A stretch of 64,000 nucleotides of DNA from Streptomyces noursei (GCF_016917755.1 NZ_CP070326.1:4526001-4590000), one strand, 5' to 3'. Shown: positions 16,477 through 25,405, counted from the first letter of the stretch. Numbers and translations: made by a program. Notes: a model not told the origin generated them from the letters alone.

Positions 16477-18747
16477 ATGCTTGGATCGACTCACGGCACC
16501 CTCACCACGCACTCCCGGCCGGCCCGCGTCGTGGCCTGCGGGGAGCACCCACCCCACACCGTCCACGGCATCAGCGACCCCGGCGCCGACGGTGCCGGCG
16601 GCCCGGGCACCGCGGCCGGCCCGGTCGTCGCCGACCAGGACGTCAGCGGTCGCCCGCTGCACGCGCCCGTACCGGACCTGGACCGTTTCTTCCGGCCCGA
16701 GTCGGTGGCGGTGATCGGCGCCTCGGACAGCGAGGGCCGGCCCAACACCGGCATCACCCGGCAGCTGATCGCCTGGGCGGAACGGGTCGGCGCCCGGCTC
16801 CACCCGGTCAACCCCGGACGCGAGCGGGTCTTCGGCCTGCCGTGTCACGCCGGTGTCGGCGAGCTGCCGGAGACCGTCGACCTCGCGGTGCTGCTGGTCG
16901 GCGACCCGCTGCCGGTCATCGGGCAACTGGCCGAGGCCAAGGTGAAGTTCGCGGTGGCCTTCGCCTCCGGCTTCGCCGAGACCGGCGAGGACGGCGCCGC
17001 CGCCCAGGCCCGGCTGGCCGACGCCGTCGCCCGCTCCGGCCTGCGGCTGCTCGGGCCCAACACCAACCTCAACGCCTTCGAGAGGTTCCGCGACGACCTC
17101 GACGGCCCGGCCATCGCCCTGATCACCCAGTCGGGCCACCAGGGCCGGCCGGTCTTCACCCTCCAGGAGCTGGGCATCCGCCTCTCGCACTGGGCCCCGA
17201 CCGGCAACGAGGCCGACCTGGAGACCGCCGACTTCCTCTCCTACTTCGCCACCCGTCCCGAGGTCGGCGCGATCGCCGCGTATGTGGAAGGGCTCAAGGA
17301 CGGCCGCAGCTTCCTGCTCGCCGCCGACCGCGCCGCCCGCAACAAGGTGCCGGTGGTCGTCGTCAAGGTCGGCCGCACCGAGACCGGCGCCCGGACCGCC
17401 GCCTCGCACACCGGCAAGCTCACCGGCGCGGACGAGGTGGTGGACGCCGCGATGCGGCAGTACGGCGTGATCCGGGTGGACGGCCTCGACGAGCTCCAGG
17501 ACACCGCGGCACTGCTGGCACGGGCCAGGAAACCCACCGCCGAGGGCGTCGCGGTCTATTCGATCTCCGGCGGCACCGGCGCGCACTTCGCCGACCTGGC
17601 GACCGCCGCGGGCCTGACCCTGCCCACCCTGTCCGACGCCAAACAGACCGAGCTCCACCAGTGGATACCGGGCTACCTCAACGTCGCCAACCCGATCGAC
17701 AACGGCGGGCACCCGGTCGGCGACTGGCGCGGCCGCAAGATCATCGACGCGCTCCTCGCCGACCCGTCCGTCGGCGTCCTGATCTGCCCGATCACCGGCC
17801 CCTTCCCGCCCATGAGCGACAAACTGGCACAGGACCTCGTGGACGCGGCGGAACAGTCGGACAAGCTGGTGTGCGTCGTCTGGGGCTCGCCGGTCGGCAC
17901 CGAGGACGCCTACCGCCACACCCTCCTCGGCTCCTCCCGGGTGGCGACCTTCCGCACCTTCGCCAACTGCATCACCGCCGTCCGCGCCTATCTGGACCAC
18001 CACCGCTTCACCGCCCACTACCGCTCCCCCTTCGACGACGCCCCCCGCACGCTCTCGCCCTCGGCCCGCAAGGCCCAGGCCCTGCTGCGCCCCGGACGGC
18101 AGCTCAGCGAGCACGCGGCGAAGCAGCTGCTGCGCGCCTACGGCATCCGCGTACCGCGGGAGCAGCTGGTGACCAGCGCGGCGGCGGCCGTCCGAGCGGC
18201 GAGCCTGGTCGGCTACCCGGTGGTGCTGAAGGGCTCCGGCCCCGAGCTGGCCCACAAGACCGAACTCGGCCTCGTCAAGGTCGGACTGACCTCGGCCAGC
18301 CAGGTCCGTGACGCCTATCGGGAGCTGACCGAGATCGCGCGCTACGAGGATCTGCCGCTGGACGGCGTCCTCGTCTGCCAGATGATCGAACGGGGCGTCG
18401 AGATGGTCGTCGGCGTCACCCCCGACCCGCTCTTCGGGCCGACCGTCACCGTCGGACTCGGCGGGGTGCTCGTGGAGGTCCTCCGGGACATCGCGGTGGG
18501 CGTGCCGCCCTTCGGGGAGGCGCACGCCCGCGCCATGCTGCGCGAGCTGCGCGGCCACGCCCTCCTCGAAGGCGTCCGCGGAATGCCGCCCGCGGACACC
18601 GACGCCCTGGTGGAGACCGTACTGCGGGTGCAGCGGATGGCCCTGGAACTCGACAGCGAACTGGCCGAGTTGGACATCAACCCGCTTATCGTCCTGGAGC
18701 GCGGGCAGGGCGCGGTGGCACTGGACGCCCTGGCGATCTGCCACTGA
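16477..18747 (+). CDS. NDP-forming acyl-CoA synthetase (fused alpha/beta)
   Basis: A 756-residue fused acyl-CoA synthetase of the ADP-forming superfamily. In order: a non-conserved N-terminal extension of about 65 residues, a CoA-binding Rossmann domain (FFRPESVAVIGASDSEGRP), a succinyl-CoA-ligase-like domain with the phosphohistidine motif ASHTGKLTG (His311), and a C-terminal ATP-grasp domain (GYPVVLKGSGPELAHKTELG ... LAELDINPL). It makes acyl-CoA with release of NDP and phosphate, or runs in reverse to make ATP. ATG 16477 has AGGAG upstream; a later start near the conserved FFRPES cannot be excluded. Two tandem operators precede it. Confidence 0.9.
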   Translation: MLGSTHGTLTTHSRPARVVACGEHPPHTVHGISDPGADGAGGPGTAAGPVVADQDVSGRPLHAPVPDLDRFFRPESVAVIGASDSEGRPNTGITRQLIAWAERVGARLHPVNPGRERVFGLPCHAGVGELPETVDLAVLLVGDPLPVIGQLAEAKVKFAVAFASGFAETGEDGAAAQARLADAVARSGLRLLGPNTNLNAFERFRDDLDGPAIALITQSGHQGRPVFTLQELGIRLSHWAPTGNEADLETADFLSYFATRPEVGAIAAYVEGLKDGRSFLLAADRAARNKVPVVVVKVGRTETGARTAASHTGKLTGADEVVDAAMRQYGVIRVDGLDELQDTAALLARARKPTAEGVAVYSISGGTGAHFADLATAAGLTLPTLSDAKQTELHQWIPGYLNVANPIDNGGHPVGDWRGRKIIDALLADPSVGVLICPITGPFPPMSDKLAQDLVDAAEQSDKLVCVVWGSPVGTEDAYRHTLLGSSRVATFRTFANCITAVRAYLDHHRFTAHYRSPFDDAPRTLSPSARKAQALLRPGRQLSEHAAKQLLRAYGIRVPREQLVTSAAAAVRAASLVGYPVVLKGSGPELAHKTELGLVKVGLTSASQVRDAYRELTEIARYEDLPLDGVLVCQMIERGVEMVVGVTPDPLFGPTVTVGLGGVLVEVLRDIAVGVPPFGEAHARAMLRELRGHALLEGVRGMPPADTDALVETVLRVQRMALELDSELAELDINPLIVLERGQGAVALDALAICH

Positions 18748-18803
18748 CCGCCGGCCACCGTGCCGACTCTCCCCTCCGCCCACTCCCCTGGAGCCGCTCC
18801 GCC

Positions 18804-19697
18804 ATGACGACCGCACCGTCCCCCCGCCCCTCCTCCGACGACCCCTCTCGAACCGCCGGACCGGCCGGACCCGCCGGACCCGCCGATCTCACCGAACTCA
18901 CCGAACCCGTCGACTCCTTGATACTGCACGCCACTGACAACGGCGTCGCCCAGCTCACCCTCAACCGTCCCGACGCCCTCAACGCCCTCACCTGGGACAT
19001 GCGCGAACGCCTCATCGGCCTGCTCGCCGACGCCTCCGCCGACCCCGACGTGCGCGCCGTGCTGCTCACCGCGACCGGCAAGGGATTCTGCTCCGGCGCC
19101 GACCTGCGCGGCGCGCCGACCGTCGGCGACCGGGTCGCGGGCGATGTCGCGCGGATGATCCGCGGCGGCGCCCAGCGGTTCATCGCCGCCGTGCTGGACT
19201 GCGAGAAACCGGTGATCGCCGCCGTCAACGGCACCGCCGCCGGGATCGGCGCACACCTCGCGTTCGCCTGCGACCTGGTGCTGGCCGCCGAATCGGCCCG
19301 CTTCATCGAGGTGTTCGTGCGCCGCGGCCTGGTACCGGACGGCGGCGGCGCCTATCTGCTGCCGCGGCTGATCGGCCCGCAGCGCGCCAAGGAGCTGATG
19401 TTCTTCGGCGACGCCGTGCCGGCCGCCGAGGCCGCGCGGCTGGGGCTGGTCAACCGGGTCGTCCCGGACGGGGAGTTGGCCAAGGTCGCCCGGGAGTGGG
19501 CCGAGCGCCTCGCCGTCGGCCCCACCCGCGCCCTCGCCCTCACCAAAGCGCTGGTCAACGCTTCTCTGGACGGCGACCGCGGCGCGGCCTTCGCGGCCGA
19601 GGCCACCGCCCAGGAGATCAATATGACGACGGCGGACGCCCGGGAAGGCGTCGCGTCCTTCGTGGCGCGCCGCCGTCCCACGTACCAGGGGAGGTGA
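18804..19697 (+). CDS. Enoyl-CoA isomerase/hydratase, PaaG-like crotonase
   Basis: A 297-residue crotonase-family enzyme with a variable 35-residue N-terminal extension. Oxyanion-hole segments are GFCSGADL and GTAAGIGAHL. By eye the two hydratase glutamates are replaced by histidine and phenylalanine, while GLVPDGGG supplies an aspartate where PaaG-type isomerases have their catalytic Asp. Double-bond isomerisation of an enoyl-CoA is therefore more likely than hydration. It lies 56 bases after the acyl-CoA synthetase on the same strand and probably shares its promoter; it has its own GGAG ribosome binding site. Confidence 0.88.
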   Translation: MTTAPSPRPSSDDPSRTAGPAGPAGPADLTELTEPVDSLILHATDNGVAQLTLNRPDALNALTWDMRERLIGLLADASADPDVRAVLLTATGKGFCSGADLRGAPTVGDRVAGDVARMIRGGAQRFIAAVLDCEKPVIAAVNGTAAGIGAHLAFACDLVLAAESARFIEVFVRRGLVPDGGGAYLLPRLIGPQRAKELMFFGDAVPAAEAARLGLVNRVVPDGELAKVAREWAERLAVGPTRALALTKALVNASLDGDRGAAFAAEATAQEINMTTADAREGVASFVARRRPTYQGR

Positions 19698-19760
19698 CCG
19701 GGGGGGCCGCCGCCCTCAGAGGCGCGTGCCGCCGCCTCCCGCCCGTTCACCACGGGCGGC

Positions 19761-20402
19761 TCATCCGCCCTCCGCCGGGCACTCCGGGACCTCCCGGGTA
19801 TTACGGGTCCGCACCCCCGGCAGCCACCCCTGTGCGCCCTCACCGGTGCGCACCCGGTACCACCGGCTGGAGGTGATCCCCTCTTCGTCCCGGATCAGTT
19901 GCCCGTCCGTCACCACGCATTGGGCCGCCAGCACCTCCCCGTGCCAGACCCGCCCCGCGGTGTTCCCGCGCGCCGCGTACGGCCGGTGCGGGTCCTTGGC
20001 CAGCCGCAGCGCGCACTCCAGGGTGTGCGGCGCCCGGCAGGCGGCCTCGCTGTTGTAGACCGTGAGCGGCACCGTCCGCGGCGGCCCGGCCGGTCTGACG
20101 TCCACCGCGCCCGGCCGCAGCAGCACCCACCAGACGCCCAGCACCACCACCGCCACTGCTGCCGCGACGCCCAGCACCACGGCATACGGGCGCCGTCGCG
20201 ACAGCCAGGCCACGGCGGCACCGCCCCACGGCGCCGGGGCCGTCGCCCGGCCGTCCGCCGCGGGCTCCCTGACCCGCTCCCACAGGCCGCCGGGCGTCTC
20301 GATCTCCTCGTCGGCCGCCCGCAGCTTCGCCCGCAGCAGCGCCTCGACCTCGCCGTGCCCGCCCGCGCCGTCCCGTGGCCCCGCGCCCACCGTGCCGCTC
20401 AC
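19761..20402 (-). CDS. Single-pass membrane protein coupled to ECF sigma factor
   Basis: A 213-residue protein with a cytoplasmic N-terminal part of about 72 residues, one transmembrane segment (about 73-96) and an extracytoplasmic domain. The last ~70 residues (CVVTDGQLIRDEEG...SRWYRVRTGEGAQGWLP) look like an SH3-type domain. The GTG start overlaps the sigma-factor stop (GTGA), so the two are translationally coupled, the usual arrangement of a sigma factor and its anti-sigma or sensor protein. It lacks the HxxxCxxC zinc anti-sigma motif, so an anti-sigma role is inference from gene order only. Confidence 0.8.
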   Translation of the reverse strand: MSGTVGAGPRDGAGGHGEVEALLRAKLRAADEEIETPGGLWERVREPAADGRATAPAPWGGAAVAWLSRRRPYAVVLGVAAAVAVVVLGVWWVLLRPGAVDVRPAGPPRTVPLTVYNSEAACRAPHTLECALRLAKDPHRPYAARGNTAGRVWHGEVLAAQCVVTDGQLIRDEEGITSSRWYRVRTGEGAQGWLPGVRTRNTREVPECPAEGG

Positions 20403-21073
20403 CTCCCGGCCTGCCCGTGCTCCGATTCAACGAGGTACGCGCGCAGCCTGTCCAGGGCCCGGGCCCGATGGCGGGCGGCGGTGCCGCGATGCACCTTCAT
20501 GATCTTCGCGGCCTGGTCGATCGTGTACCCGTCCAGGTCCACCAGGATCACGATCCCCGCCTGCCGGTGCGACAGCCGGCCCAGCAGCCGCACCGCCTCC
20601 AGCTCCGCATGCCGTCGCGCCATCCCGCCGTCCCACTCGCCGGATCCGCCGCCGGCCCCCGGCCCCGTGCCGGCCCCGGCCGCGCCCCACTCGTCCACTT
20701 CCTCCACCAGCACCTGCCGCCGCTCCTTGCGGTAGGCGTCCCGGGCGACGCTGAGGACGGCGGTGAAGGCGTAGGCATACGGCTCCGGGTGCGCCAGGAG
20801 GCGCTGGGGGCGGGCGGCGAGCTTGAGATACGCCTCGTGCACCACGTCCTCCGCCGACTGCCGGGTCCCGGCCAGCATCACCGCCCGCCGGTAGAGCCGC
20901 GGCAGCAGCCCGCAGAAGAGCTCGTCGAACGCCGCCGACGCGGTGCCCCCGGGGCCCGGTGGCCCGGAGGAACCGGACCGGCCCGAGGGTGGGGACGGAC
21001 TGCCGGGCCCACCGGGTCGGGCCCCCTGGGAACCAGCGGCCGACCACGAGGTCGGCGATGTCGCATCGGCCAT
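20399..21073 (-). CDS. ECF-type RNA polymerase sigma factor
   Basis: A 224-residue sigma-70 family factor of the extracytoplasmic-function type. A Pro/Gly/Ser-rich N-terminal extension of about 45 residues precedes region 2 (AFDELFCGLLPRLYRRAVMLAG ... AEDVVHEAYLKL). Region 4 carries a helix-turn-helix (VDLDGYTIDQAAKIMKVHRG). It should direct RNA polymerase to its own promoter set. The start ATG 21073 gives the normal fold; a longer frame to 21145 is probably not used. It is followed, with a four-base overlap, by a membrane protein that may control it. No target promoter was identified here. Confidence 0.86.
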   Translation of the reverse strand: MADATSPTSWSAAGSQGARPGGPGSPSPPSGRSGSSGPPGPGGTASAAFDELFCGLLPRLYRRAVMLAGTRQSAEDVVHEAYLKLAARPQRLLAHPEPYAYAFTAVLSVARDAYRKERRQVLVEEVDEWGAAGAGTGPGAGGGSGEWDGGMARRHAELEAVRLLGRLSHRQAGIVILVDLDGYTIDQAAKIMKVHRGTAARHRARALDRLRAYLVESEHGQAGR

Positions 21074-21240
21074 GTACCGGAACACTCCCCCGTGCTTGGC
21101 TACGGCGCGGCCGAGGTGGAAGGTACCCGTGCGCTCGGCGACCAATCAGGAACGCGGCCCCAATCTCCCCCCAACCACCATGATCCGGCCCGGCCTTCCG
21201 CGCCAAACCACCCTTGTGAGTGGCTCCCACCCCTTCCCAT

Positions 21241-21255
21241 CTGACGCTCCATCAG
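21241..21255. promoter_or_regulatory. Putative TetR-type operator, site 7
   Basis: CTGACGCTCCATCAG: one mismatch between arms. It ends 14 bases before the flavin reductase ATG at 21270. Confidence 0.68.
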
Positions 21256-21269
21256 ATTCAATCACCAGC

Positions 21270-21902
21270 ATGATGGGACACGCCGGAATGGCAGCCACCG
21301 CCATCCGCTACCTCCGCTCCGTCGGGCTCCCTACCGCCGCCGCGCCGCCGGCCCCGCACGCCCACTCCGTCGGCGCGCGCCCTCCATTGCGCGCCGTACG
21401 CGAAGACGAACGCGCCCCCTTGGATCCGACTGAATTCCGCTCCGTCCTGGGCCACTTCGCCAGCGGCGTCACGATCATCACGGCCTCCGCCGAGACGGGC
21501 CCGGCGGGCTTCGCCTGCCAGTCCTTCGCCTCCCTCTCCCTGGACCCGCCGCTGGTGGCGTTCATGGTGGGCCGCACCTCGACGACCTGGCCACGCCTGG
21601 CGCGGGCCGGCGTCTTCTGCGTCAACGTCCTCGGCGCCGCGCAGGGCGACCTGTGCCGCGCGTTCGCCGTCAGCGGCGCCGACAAGTTCGCCGGCGTCCC
21701 CCACACCCCGGCCCCGGTCACCGGCTCGCCCCGGCTCGCGGACGTGCCCGCCTGGATCGACTGCACGATCCACGCCGTCCACACCGGCGGCGACCACCTC
21801 ATCGTCGTCGGCCGCGTCGAGGCCCTGGGCACCGACCCGACCGCCGCGGCCCACGGCCCGCTCCTCTTCCACCGGGGGGCGTTCGGGCGGTTCACCTCCT
21901 GA
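21270..21902 (+). CDS. Flavin reductase-like protein (HpaC/HsaB type)
   Basis: A 210-residue protein. After a 50-residue N-terminal extension comes a flavin-reductase domain: EFRSVLGHFASGVTIITA, CQSFASLSLDPPLVAFMVG, FCVNVL and DHLIVVGRV. Such enzymes reduce FMN or FAD with NAD(P)H to supply two-component monooxygenases such as HsaAB in steroid ring degradation. No oxygenase partner lies next to it in this window. The start is one of two adjacent ATG codons (21270 or 21273), close behind operator site 7, so the message would have a very short leader; the domain itself begins near residue 55, and a later ATG at 21288 is also possible. Confidence 0.85.
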   Translation: MMGHAGMAATAIRYLRSVGLPTAAAPPAPHAHSVGARPPLRAVREDERAPLDPTEFRSVLGHFASGVTIITASAETGPAGFACQSFASLSLDPPLVAFMVGRTSTTWPRLARAGVFCVNVLGAAQGDLCRAFAVSGADKFAGVPHTPAPVTGSPRLADVPAWIDCTIHAVHTGGDHLIVVGRVEALGTDPTAAAHGPLLFHRGAFGRFTS

Positions 21903-21908
21903 AGGAGC

Positions 21909-21933
21909 GCCCGCCCGGGCGGTTCGGGCGGGC
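21909..21933. terminator. Hairpin between converging genes
   Basis: GCCCGCCC paired with GGGCGGGC around a nine-base loop, between the flavin reductase and Zn-alcohol dehydrogenase 3' ends. It could end transcription from both sides. Confidence 0.5.
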
Positions 21934-21944
21934 CACAGGCCGCC

Positions 21945-23018
21945 CTACTCCCCGAAGCGCAGGACCGCCCGCGCCACCCGCCCGTGGTGGGCGTCGTCCG
22001 CCGCCTTGGCGAAGTCCGCCACCCCGTACGTCGCGGTCACCAACTCGTCCAGCAGCAGCCGCCCTTCGCGGTAGAGCCGGGCGTAGAGGGCGATGTCCCG
22101 TTGGGGGCGGGAGGAGCCGTAGCGGCAACCGAGGATGGACTTGTCCAGATACAGCGAGGAGACGAGGAAGGACGCCTCGGCGGTGGCCGGCGGCACCCCG
22201 AGCAGCACCGCCTGGCCGTGCCGGTCAAGCGTGTCGATCGCCTGCCGGATCAGCCGAGTGCTGCCCACGCACTCGAAGGTGTGGTCGGCGCCGGTCGGCA
22301 GGATCTCCTTCACCGCCTTGACGGTGTCCGGCACCGCCGACGCGTCCACGAAGTGGGTGGCCCCGAACTGCCGCGCCGCCGCCTCCTTCGCGGGATTGGC
22401 GTCCACCGCCACGATCACCGACGCCCCCGCGATCCGTGCGCCCTGGAGCACGTTGAGGCCGATCCCGCCGGCCCCGATCACCACCACCGAGTCGCCGCGG
22501 TCCACCCGGGCGCGGTTCAGCACCGCGCCCACACCGGTCAGCACCCCGCACCCGATCAGCGCGGCCGAGGTCAGCGGGATCTCCTTCGGGATCTTGACCG
22601 CCTGCACCGCCTTGACGACCGTACGCTCCGCGAACGCCGAGTTCGAGGCGAAGTTGAACAGCTCCGTGCCACCGCGCCGGAACGGCTTCGCCGGCATCCC
22701 GATCGCCTTGCGGCACATCGTCGGCCGCCCCCGGTCGCACTCCGCGCACGCCCCGCAGTTCGCCAGCGTCGACAGCGCCACGTGGTCACCGGGCACCACA
22801 TGGCTCACTCCCGCCCCGACGGCCTCGACCACCCCCGCGCCCTCGTGCCCCAGCACCACCGGCACCGGAAACGGAATCGTCCCGTCGATCACCGACAGAT
22901 CGCTGTGGCACAACCCGGCCGCCCGGATCCCCACCAGCACCTCGCCCGGCCCCGGATCCCGCACCTGGAGATCGTCCACGACCCGGGCCTGCTCACCGTC
23001 GAATATGACACCCTTCAT
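21945..23018 (-). CDS. Zinc-dependent alcohol dehydrogenase (MDR family)
   Basis: A 357-residue medium-chain dehydrogenase. Catalytic zinc ligands are Cys37/His38-region GLCHSDL, GHEGAG and a later Cys. The structural-zinc lobe CGACAECDRGRPTMC is complete. The NAD-binding Rossmann motif is VIGAGGIGLNVLQGA. It should oxidise an alcohol to an aldehyde or ketone, or the reverse, perhaps the hydroxyl or aldehyde formed after aldol cleavage; that assignment is inference. The ATG at 23018 overlaps the acyl-CoA dehydrogenase stop by four bases (ATGA), so it is translated with that gene. Confidence 0.92.
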   Translation of the reverse strand: MKGVIFDGEQARVVDDLQVRDPGPGEVLVGIRAAGLCHSDLSVIDGTIPFPVPVVLGHEGAGVVEAVGAGVSHVVPGDHVALSTLANCGACAECDRGRPTMCRKAIGMPAKPFRRGGTELFNFASNSAFAERTVVKAVQAVKIPKEIPLTSAALIGCGVLTGVGAVLNRARVDRGDSVVVIGAGGIGLNVLQGARIAGASVIVAVDANPAKEAAARQFGATHFVDASAVPDTVKAVKEILPTGADHTFECVGSTRLIRQAIDTLDRHGQAVLLGVPPATAEASFLVSSLYLDKSILGCRYGSSRPQRDIALYARLYREGRLLLDELVTATYGVADFAKAADDAHHGRVARAVLRFGE

Positions 23019-24274
23019 TCCCGCTCCGCTCCAGGCATTCCCCGCTCCGCTCCGGGCATTCCCCGCTCCGCACTGGGCATTCCCCGCTCCACTCTGGGCA
23101 GGCCGAGCACCCGCTCGGCGATGATGTTGCGCTGGATCTCGTCCGAGCCGCCGTAGATCGTGTCGGCCCGGGTGAACAGGAAAAGTCTTTGCAGCGCGTC
23201 GAGTTCGTACGGCGCCTCCGGGGACCAGTCCACCGGCCCCACGGTCGCCGCCGCGCCGCGCACCCGCATCACCAGCTCCCCGAGTCGCTGGTGCCACCCG
23301 CCCCACAGCAGTTTCGCCACGCTCGGCGCTCCCTCGACGCCTCCGGCGGCGCCCAGGGTCCGCAGCGCGTTCCACCGCATGACCTTCAACTCCGCCCACT
23401 GGCGCACGAGGTGCTCGCGCAGCACCGGATCGCGGACCGCGCCGCCGCGGACCGCCGCGCCGACCACCTCCGCCAGCTCCCGCGCGAACCCGATCTGCTG
23501 GACGAGCGTCGACACCCCGCGCTCCAGGGCCAGCAGCCCCATCGCCACCCGCCAGCCGGCGCCCGCGCCGCCCACCACATGGTCGGCCCGCGCCACCGCC
23601 CCGTCGAAGAACACCTCGTTGAACTCCGCGGTCCCCGACATCTGGCGGATCGGCCGCACCTCGATCCGCCCCGGCTGATCCATCGGCACCAGCAGGAACG
23701 ACAGCCCCCGGTGCCGCCGTTCGGCCGGATCCGTCCGCGCCAGCACGAAGCACCAGTCGGCCTCCCCGGCCAGCGAGGTCCACACCTTCTGCCCGCTGAT
23801 CCGGTACCCGGCCCCGTCCCGTACCGCCACCGTCCGCAGGCCGGCCAGGTCCGACCCGGCCTCCGGCTCGCTGTAGCCCTGGCACCACAGCTCCTCGCCG
23901 CGCGCCACGGCCGGCAGGAACCGCCTCCGCTGCACCTGGTCCCCGTACGCGAGCAGCGTCGGCGCCAGCAGGTTCTCCCCGATGTGCCCCACCCGCCCCG
24001 GCGCGCCGGCCCGCGCGTACTCCTCGGCCCACACCACCTGCTGCGTCAGCGACCCGGCCCGGTTCCCGTACCCCCCGTGCGCCCGGTCCCACCCCAGCCC
24101 GATCCAACCTCCACCCCCCAACTCCCGCTCCCAGGCCCGCCGCACGCCCGCCCCCACGTGCTCGCTCCCGGGCCCGCCCCGCGCCCCCAACGCGGCGAAC
24201 TCCCCGACGAGATGAGCCGCAAGCCACTCCCGAACCGCCATCCGGAACGACTCGTCCTCCAACGAGAACTCCAT
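23015..24274 (-). CDS. Acyl-CoA dehydrogenase with repeat-encoded C-terminal tail
   Basis: A 419-residue FadE of the alpha type. N-terminal helices (EFSLEDESFRMAVREWLAAHL), the middle-domain motif GYSEPEAGSDLAGL, GQKVWTS, and the C-terminal IYGGSDEIQRNIIAERVLGLP. The position of the catalytic glutamate in short-chain enzymes (YEG) is glycine here, as in other actinobacterial FadE pairs. After the normal end (GLPR) come about 24 residues made of a seven-residue repeat (ERGMPGA-like) from a tandem 21-bp repeat. ATG 24274 fits the family start. It is followed, with overlap, by the Zn-ADH gene. Confidence 0.9.
   Translation of the reverse strand: MEFSLEDESFRMAVREWLAAHLVGEFAALGARGGPGSEHVGAGVRRAWERELGGGGWIGLGWDRAHGGYGNRAGSLTQQVVWAEEYARAGAPGRVGHIGENLLAPTLLAYGDQVQRRRFLPAVARGEELWCQGYSEPEAGSDLAGLRTVAVRDGAGYRISGQKVWTSLAGEADWCFVLARTDPAERRHRGLSFLLVPMDQPGRIEVRPIRQMSGTAEFNEVFFDGAVARADHVVGGAGAGWRVAMGLLALERGVSTLVQQIGFARELAEVVGAAVRGGAVRDPVLREHLVRQWAELKVMRWNALRTLGAAGGVEGAPSVAKLLWGGWHQRLGELVMRVRGAAATVGPVDWSPEAPYELDALQRLFLFTRADTIYGGSDEIQRNIIAERVLGLPRVERGMPSAERGMPGAERGMPGAERE
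23017..23099. repeat. Tandem repeat of about 21 bp, four copies
   Basis: Units (plus strand) run ATTCCCCGCTCCGC-CxGGGC: 23017-23036 (20 bp), 23037-23057, 23058-23078 and 23079-23099. The repeat encodes the C-terminal tail of the acyl-CoA dehydrogenase. On the minus strand each full unit contains an ATG preceded by AGCGGGGA. The shortened first unit brings the ADH start into overlap with the dehydrogenase stop. Confidence 0.85.
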
Positions 24275-24429
24275 ACCGACACCCGCCCTCCCAGGCGCAC
24301 CCCCACCAACCCCCTGCCCCTCCGGCCCGTCACCGCACCCGACAGCCCCGCGCAGCGGCCCCGCGCCGCAGGCGCACAAGGCGCACCCCACGGCGGGACG
24401 ACCGACAACGTGGGGCCAAGGGTTACCGC

Positions 24430-25368
24430 TTAGGCATTCGGCCGCTCCGCGGCCTTCGCGGCCCGCGCCATCTCCGTCAGCTGCGCCAGCATCGGCATGG
24501 GGTCCGTGCCGACCGGCCCGGCGATCGCCTCGGCGACGCGCTCCGGCGTCCACCACCGCCCCCCGTCGGCGTCCGCGCACCGCTGCTCGGCGTGGACGGT
24601 ACGCAGTTCCGTCGGCTGGGCCCACACCGCGATCTTCGGCCCGGCCACGGTGTAGACCTGGCCGGTGACCCCGTCGGCCCGGGCCCGTTCGCTCAGCAGG
24701 TAGACGACGAACGCCGCCACGTCCTCCGGTTCGCCGATCTCCTTCAGTTCCATCGGCACATTGGCCGACATCCGCGTCCGGGCGACCGGTGCCACCGCGT
24801 TCGCGGTCACCCCGTACTTGTGCAGGCCCAGCGCCGCGCTGCGCACCAGCGAGATGATCCCGCCCTTGGCCGAGGCGTAGTTGGCCTGGGCGACGCTGCC
24901 CTGGTGGTTGCCGCTGGTGAAGCCGATCAGCGTGCCGGACTTCTGCCTGCGCATCACCGCCGCGGCGGCCCGGAAGACCGTGAAGGTGCCCTTGAGGTGG
25001 GTGGCGACGACCGGGTCCCACTCCTCCTCGGACATGTTGAAGAGCATCCGCTCGCGCAGGATGCCGGCCACGCACACCACGCCGTCGATGCGCCCGTACT
25101 CGGCCAGCGCGGTGTCCACGATCCGCTGGCCGCCGGCCATCGTGGAGACGTCGTCGGCGACGGCCGTGGCGGTACCGCCCGCCGCCTCGATCTCCTTGAC
25201 CACCGCCTGTGCCACCTCGCTACGGGGCTCGCCGCCCTCGATGGAGACGCCGTAGTCGTTGACCACCACCTTCGCGCCCTCGGCGGCGGCCGCCAGGGCG
25301 ACGGCCCGCCCGATGCCGCGGCCGGCCCCCGTGACGGCGACCACCTTGCCGGCCAAGAAGTTCCCCAT
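24430..25368 (-). CDS. Short-chain dehydrogenase (17-beta-HSD4/MFE2-like)
   Basis: A 312-residue SDR. The NAD-binding TGAGRGIG is at residues 14-21, with NDYG in the position seen in the dehydrogenase unit of multifunctional enzyme 2. The active site is SGNHQGSVAQANYASAKGG (Ser, YxxxK). An extra 50-residue C-terminal region follows the SDR core. The likely reaction is NAD-dependent oxidation of a 3-hydroxyacyl-CoA. ATG 25368; an operator (25391-25405) begins 23 bases upstream and is shared with the divergent cyclase gene. Confidence 0.9.
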   Translation of the reverse strand: MGNFLAGKVVAVTGAGRGIGRAVALAAAAEGAKVVVNDYGVSIEGGEPRSEVAQAVVKEIEAAGGTATAVADDVSTMAGGQRIVDTALAEYGRIDGVVCVAGILRERMLFNMSEEEWDPVVATHLKGTFTVFRAAAAVMRRQKSGTLIGFTSGNHQGSVAQANYASAKGGIISLVRSAALGLHKYGVTANAVAPVARTRMSANVPMELKEIGEPEDVAAFVVYLLSERARADGVTGQVYTVAGPKIAVWAQPTELRTVHAEQRCADADGGRWWTPERVAEAIAGPVGTDPMPMLAQLTEMARAAKAAERPNA

Positions 25369-25390
25369 GCCGCGCCCCTTCCCACGGTTT

Positions 25391-25405
25391 CTGACGGCCC
25401 GTTAG
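25391..25405. promoter_or_regulatory. Putative TetR-type operator, site 8
   Basis: CTGACGGCCCGTTAG: one mismatch. It lies between the SDR and cyclase genes and flanks an AT-rich stretch (ATTTTT). Confidence 0.68.
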
